Source of the DNA: Gracilaria vermiculophylla
Taxonomy: Eukaryota > Rhodophyta > Florideophyceae > Gracilariales > Gracilariaceae
Length of the DNA stretch: 27,910 bases
Assembly (NCBI GenBank): GCA_019155205.2
Contig: JAHNZQ020003150.1
Span: forward strand, 1,889,911-1,917,820
Direction of reading: 5' to 3'
In this document: one piece after another, positions 26,621 through 27,910 of the stretch
How the letters are laid out: each line of letters opens with the position of its first letter
Numbering within the stretch: the first letter of the stretch is position 1
Notes under the pieces: model-generated
Told to the model about the DNA's origin: nothing
The model's input: the letters and a program-made list of their open reading frames with translations, nothing else
The model's database searches: none
Position numbers and translations under genes: made by a program

Positions 26621-27583
26621 CTAGACATCAATGCCCAGTAGATCATCAGAGCTTTCCAACTGGCTTTTCTGTAATGTTTTGCTTCTGGAAGTAGCAATCT
26701 TGGAAAATCTCTTCATAAACCGACGGTACATGTTACATGAATCAATAAAGGAACGGATGTCCGTCTGGTTTTTTGCGGTCCTTAATCCTTGTAAAGCTCG
26801 TATGTTTCTTTCGTTGACTTTCAATCGACCGGAACTTGATCTTTGCACAGCATTCCCTTTTTTCTTGTAAAAAAACCAACAATATGTTAGCTGAAGATTC
26901 CCTTTGGGAGTCCAAGAACAGTCTACGAATGGCTTGAAAGATCCGTGTAAGTGCGAAAATGGATTACGAGATGGGCGATGTGTACCAGCGTGGTTAGCTA
27001 TTTTTCCCTCGGGGGAATGATGTCGAAAGCCTTCTGGAAAATGGAAGGAGCGTTGTGCAAAACAATGGGAATCCATCCACAACGGTAGGGACTCGCATGG
27101 CACGTGGGCGTCGTTTTCTCTCTACCCTATTTTGAGATATTCAATTGCCAATATCCAAAATTGGCATGCATGAAACGACATACTTTTACATTTTATCTTG
27201 AGTCGATGCAGTTTCCATTCAGTGTATCGTGTATGAATTGCATAACGTCAACGTATTTTGTTTTCGATATTTAACGCTAAACTGCATTCGGCTGGCTCCT
27301 TTCTTCTGGACCAAAACCACTGGGCCGGCCCATTCGGACGTGGCGAGATTTACTACGGCTTCTTTGAACATTTTATCAACCTCTTGGAATTTTATCTCCC
27401 AGAACTTAGCCTCAACACTCTAAAACGCATGGTGGACTGGAATGACTCAGCTTCCGCAATGAGTTCAATACGGTGCTTTGTAGCCTTGATTATGCCCAAC
27501 CGGCCCGAAAACATGGAGCTGAATGGTTCCCATTGGCCGACGATTTTGCATCTGAGGACGTCTCCTTCAAGTCCAATGTTCAT
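26621..27583 (-). pseudogene. Gypsy-C reverse transcriptase
   Basis: From the upper end: IIKATKHRIELIAEAESFQS, then VDKMFKEAVVNLATSEWAGP, VVLVQKKGASRMQF, YRKQNTLTLCNSYTIH and a stop (27583-27232). Lower, LHNAPSIFQKAFDII, TTLVHIAHLVIHFRTYTD and NLQLTYCWFFYKKKG. Then NIRALQGLRTAKNQTDIRSF and SFIDSCNMYRRFMKRF (about 26680-26790). These are Ty3 RT blocks in order, spread over frames. The active-site box that should read YxDD reads HIAH (about 26965-26980), so both catalytic Asp residues are lost. Confidence 0.75.
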
Positions 27584-27617
27584 ATTTTTCGTCCAATTCT
27601 TAGTCTGGTCATTCTAG

Positions 27618-27910
27618 AATAAGGTGTTTAAGCCCCTCCTTCCCCCTCCTTCAGGAACTCGCCCTCGTCGACCATTTGGGATGAGAAGTCAAATGCAACA
27701 AGGGTTATGAAACAAGGGGGCTAGGGTGGAGAAGGAAGGAAGCTTTATTCTCTCTGACTGATCGATGCCTCCCTTCCTCTGTACTCCTCTCTCTTCAGCA
27801 CGATGAAATGTAGCTCTTGTGATACTCTCACGACCCTTACCCTGAGCCCAATTAAAAGTTCCTAGTACTCGACGCCCAATTACAGGTTCAGATGCGTTCA
27901 GTTGCGCTCC
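27618..27910 (-). repeat. Probable Gypsy-C 5' LTR end and leader
   Basis: Minus strand: AATAAA (27744-27749) about 100 bp before the first ATG of a short frame, MVDEGEFLKEGEG (about 27681-27640), which runs into the RT region. GCCCAATTA(A/C)A is present twice (about 27847 and 27872). The upper edge lies outside the window or is unseen; no partner LTR was found. Confidence 0.35.

Larger units (their letters stand above)
24505..27910 (-). mobile_element. Gypsy-C: heavily decayed Ty3/gypsy element
   Basis: On the minus strand: leader or LTR-like end (27910-27680), RT start (27583-27230), RT end (27103-26621), a gap with no readable RNase H, integrase core (about 25640-25280), integrase tail (about 25090-24800) and a chromodomain-like segment (24673-24505). 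Gag and protease appear missing between the leader and RT, so it is internally deleted. It differs from Gypsy-A and Gypsy-B in every block and is closer to fungal-type Ty3 patterns (SFIDSCNMYRRFMKRFSKIA). Many stops and frameshifts. Confidence 0.75.

Overview
This is a eukaryotic window with no recognisable host gene. It is a mosaic of decayed transposable elements from several lineages, nested in or abutting each other. Nothing bacterial is visible: no Shine-Dalgarno-led operons, tRNA genes or rRNA. The plus-strand Ty3 element (Gypsy-A) and the minus-strand copia element (Copia-B) resemble types I associate with oomycetes and other TE-rich microbial eukaryotes. The AT-rich copia element (Copia-A) looks more like insect-type copia. 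The organism cannot be fixed from this sequence.

Layout. (1) 94-2083, minus: a broken DUF7869-type gene, with the hallmark D-N-C-x-G-Q-N-K-N motif interrupted by TAG exactly at the Gln. (2) 2536-2984, plus: a possible TATA/leader followed by an AT-rich GT...AG intron-like stretch. (3) 2985-8258, minus: Copia-B, with LTR, initiator-tRNA PBS, gag, protease, integrase, a Tudor-like module and the start of RT. An inverted RNase H fragment and an unrelated ~0.9 kb block are embedded in it. (4) 8268-8576: a 309-bp TRIM-like element with identical 79-bp terminal repeats and a perfect CTGTT target duplication. (5) 8582-8738 plus 13626 to about 16300, minus: Gypsy-B, split by (6) 8739-13625, plus: Copia-A, with ~280-bp LTRs and a GTGAG duplication. 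(7) About 16300-18420: nothing convincing. (8) 18509-23687, plus: Gypsy-A, with 204-bp LTRs and a polyprotein frame of 4,656 nt free of frameshifts but carrying six internal stops. It is bounded exactly by an 88-bp direct duplication (18421-18508 and 23688-23775). (9) About 24500-27910, minus: Gypsy-C, a heavily decayed Ty3 element with RT, integrase and a chromodomain-like tail.

Relationships. None of the autonomous elements looks intact. Copia-A landed in the integrase of Gypsy-B, whose frame resumes on the far side. The TRIM sits 9 bp from the Copia-B LTR. Copia-A, Copia-B and the TRIM all appear primed by an internal (anticodon-arm) segment of initiator tRNA-Met, so the TRIM was plausibly mobilised by a copia element. 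The best leads are the 88-bp flanking duplication, the fresh-looking TRIM, the stop-only decay of Gypsy-A, the Tudor-like module in Copia-B and the DUF7869 gene.
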